From Anaerococcus tetradius ATCC 35098 (GTDB lineage Bacteria; Bacillota; Clostridia; Tissierellales; Peptoniphilaceae), in the NCBI RefSeq assembly GCF_000159095.1, contig NZ_GG666295.1, positions 227,022 to 291,021 of the forward strand: a stretch of 64,000 nucleotides of DNA. The letters are read 5' to 3'. Numbering within the stretch: the stretch's first letter is position 1; every line of letters starts with the position of its first letter. This document shows positions 62,565 to 64,000 of the stretch, piece after piece. Below the pieces are notes generated by a model that saw nothing but the letters and a program-made list of their open reading frames with translations, was not told the DNA's origin and ran no database searches. Both the position numbers and the translations under genes were made by a program.

Positions 62565-64000
62565 CAATACCGTTCCTTATAATTTTATTATCTAATTTAA
62601 AATTATTTGCCCATAGTATATTGTCTATTTCGTTGTTGACCCACTTATCCTTATCTAAATATTCAGTTTCAATCTGTCTTCTCTTATCGACTAAATCGCT
62701 CAAATCCTTAAAAACTCTAAAAGAGTCATTGTACATCATGATTTGGTCATACATCACTTTAAAATCATATGGGAAATTTTCATAACTTTCTCTTATTAGA
62801 TTATCTACCGTATATTTTACCATATCATTATTGTAGTAGAAATTATTTGCATCATATCTAGCAAAAAGACCATCATCAATTATTATCTTGTAAGTATCTC
62901 CTAATTTATAGAAGGAATTCTTCTCGGAGATATTCTTGCTAATTCCACCTTGGCTAGTTAAAATATTTGACATATTGAAGGCTGAGTTTAACATATGAAA
63001 ATCTTGGTTATCGAGAGTTGCGAGGGTCATGTTATTGTAAATATCACCAGCCCTTAAAATAATCTTTGACTTAAATACATTTACGTCTTCAACAAAAATA
63101 ATTTTTATCTTTTCTCTTATGAACTTATCCTTATCAATCATCTTTTTTAGGGCAAGTATAAATTTAATAGTTTCCTTGGCCATAAAATATCCCACATTTG
63201 CCTTACCTGCAAAAACGTAAGTACAAGGAGTAACTCTCAAATTGGTATTTTGTTTAATTAAATAATACTTATAAGCAATAGCCAAAGCATTAAGGATTTG
63301 TCTTTTACTTTCATGAACTATGGATAAATGTACATCAAATATAGAATAAGGATTGAGTTTTTCACCAGATAATTTTATTAAGTCGAGCTTATTTCTATAT
63401 TTAACTTCTTCTAAATCATCAATAAAACTTCCCTTATTTCTTAGTTTGTCAATTTTTAAAATCTCCCCTACAGATAAATCTGATATTCCATTTTTTTGGA
63501 AGATTTCCATTAATCTATAATTATTTTGTTCTGCATACATAAGCCTATCTGTACCAAAATTAGTGTATGATAGCTTCCTAATAGCAGTTTTCTCTTCTTT
63601 TAATATTTTTGATAGGAATATATAATCGTTAGATAGAGCAAGGTTGATATTTTTAAACAAAACATATCCATTCTTAATCAAATAATAACTTGGATCTTCT
63701 TTAATTAACACATCCTGAATTAGTATTATCGTATCAAGAATTTCTGGATTTACTCTTTTAATCATATCTACCGGATAAGTTTCAAGGCTATCACCAGTAA
63801 TAGAAAAAGCCATATGTTCAAAAACTCTCCTCGCTATAAAAATAGCCTCTTTTATACTTATATGAAAACGACTATTTAGGATTCTGATAAACTCAGCTAG
63901 AGCAATAGTAGGATGGATATCATGAGCAAAGATTTTCACTCTCTCATCTATTCCATCAATACTCTCATATCTGTTCATATATCTTTTGATAATATCCCTT
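62539..64000 (-). CDS. Glycogen phosphorylase-like protein, PLP lysine lost (5' end outside window)
   Basis: Partial at the right edge: codons upstream of the first ATG (63978) stay open to the edge and read ...RDIIKRY, matching phosphorylase sequence before the AHDIHPTIALAEF motif. Further matching blocks include ALETYPVDM-like DSLETYPVDMIKRVNPEI, VHESKRQILNAL (family KRIHEYKRQ), AGKANVGYFMAKETIKFI and IKIIFVEDVNV. The PLP-binding GTGNMKFMLNGAL segment is instead TLDNQDFHMLNSAF, with no lysine between residues 306 and 347 from the ATG. The TNGVTPRRW block is also degraded. Probably a non-catalytic phosphorylase homologue in an operon with pulA and pgm. The frame is intact. Confidence 0.8.
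   Translation of the reverse strand, partial: RDIIKRYMNRYESIDGIDERVKIFAHDIHPTIALAEFIRILNSRFHISIKEAIFIARRVFEHMAFSITGDSLETYPVDMIKRVNPEILDTIILIQDVLIKEDPSYYLIKNGYVLFKNINLALSNDYIFLSKILKEEKTAIRKLSYTNFGTDRLMYAEQNNYRLMEIFQKNGISDLSVGEILKIDKLRNKGSFIDDLEEVKYRNKLDLIKLSGEKLNPYSIFDVHLSIVHESKRQILNALAIAYKYYLIKQNTNLRVTPCTYVFAGKANVGYFMAKETIKFILALKKMIDKDKFIREKIKIIFVEDVNVFKSKIILRAGDIYNNMTLATLDNQDFHMLNSAFNMSNILTSQGGISKNISEKNSFYKLGDTYKIIIDDGLFARYDANNFYYNNDMVKYTVDNLIRESYENFPYDFKVMYDQIMMYNDSFRVFKDLSDLVDKRRQIETEYLDKDKWVNNEIDNILWANNFKLDNKIIRNGIDGRQNNRI

Noticed and set aside
62539-63978. Treating the phosphorylase-like gene as complete with start at 63978
   Set aside because: Codons upstream stay open to the window edge and continue to match phosphorylase sequence, and the protein would be far shorter than the family, so the gene is cut by the window.

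Overview
The window is a housekeeping stretch of a low-GC Gram-positive (Firmicutes) chromosome. Gene order and protein flavour suggest an anaerobic coccus of the Peptoniphilaceae/Tissierellia type (Anaerococcus, Peptoniphilus or Finegoldia relatives). This assignment is inferred from synteny and sequence style, not from a database search. Nearly every gene is on the minus strand, so transcription runs from high to low coordinates. Only yprB and nadK are on the plus strand. No gap longer than about 300 bases is left unexplained, and I see no tRNA, rRNA, CRISPR array or prophage.

Reading in the direction of transcription from the right edge: glycogen/alpha-glucan metabolism (a phosphorylase-like protein cut by the window edge, pullulanase, phosphoglucomutase; 58.9-64.0 kb); an FHA / FtsW-RodA / class B PBP cell-wall cassette (55.6-58.9 kb); NAD kinase and a pseudouridine synthase; a probable 6S RNA with a clear promoter (53.7-53.9 kb); YtxH and DUF948 envelope proteins; a CcpA-like regulator, HPr, enzyme I and a kinase-fold protein without catalytic residues (48.5-52.5 kb); YitT; CvfB with an apparent AUU start; a cytoplasmic parvulin; a degenerate PepD-like protein; a DUF1292 protein, a radical SAM protein and two small unknowns; a pseudouridine synthase, ROK glucokinase, a two-component system and its lipoprotein (36.8-42.2 kb); then RdgB, a phosphodiesterase and a HAD phosphatase.

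From 33.6 kb down the window holds conserved core operons: ruvCAB-queA-tgt-yajC; recJ-relA-dtd-MBL-aspS-rseC; der-plsY-gpsA; sepF-ylmH-lspA-ung; a cysteine desulfurase with thiI; the L21 leader with rplU-prp-rpmA; obgE-yhbY-nadD-yqeK-rsfS-comEA; an IscR-type regulator; alaS-ireB-ruvX-DUF1292; then fur, RNase J, and a trmR/trhP pair for tRNA wobble uridine modification. At the extreme left a bacterial group II intron begins 3 bp beyond the terminator hairpin of trhP and runs off the window.

The most interesting signals are: three proteins that keep an enzyme fold but have lost the catalytic residues (kinase-like after ptsI, PepD-like, phosphorylase-like); the AUU start of cvfB; several intrinsic terminators placed inside operons, two of them directly followed by a start codon without a Shine-Dalgarno; a probably leaderless yprB; an unusual Prp cleavage site on ribosomal protein L27; and a six-fold 11-residue repeat tail on the YtxH protein. 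I did not find a single clear multi-gene defence or mobile system; the novelty lies in these individual features.
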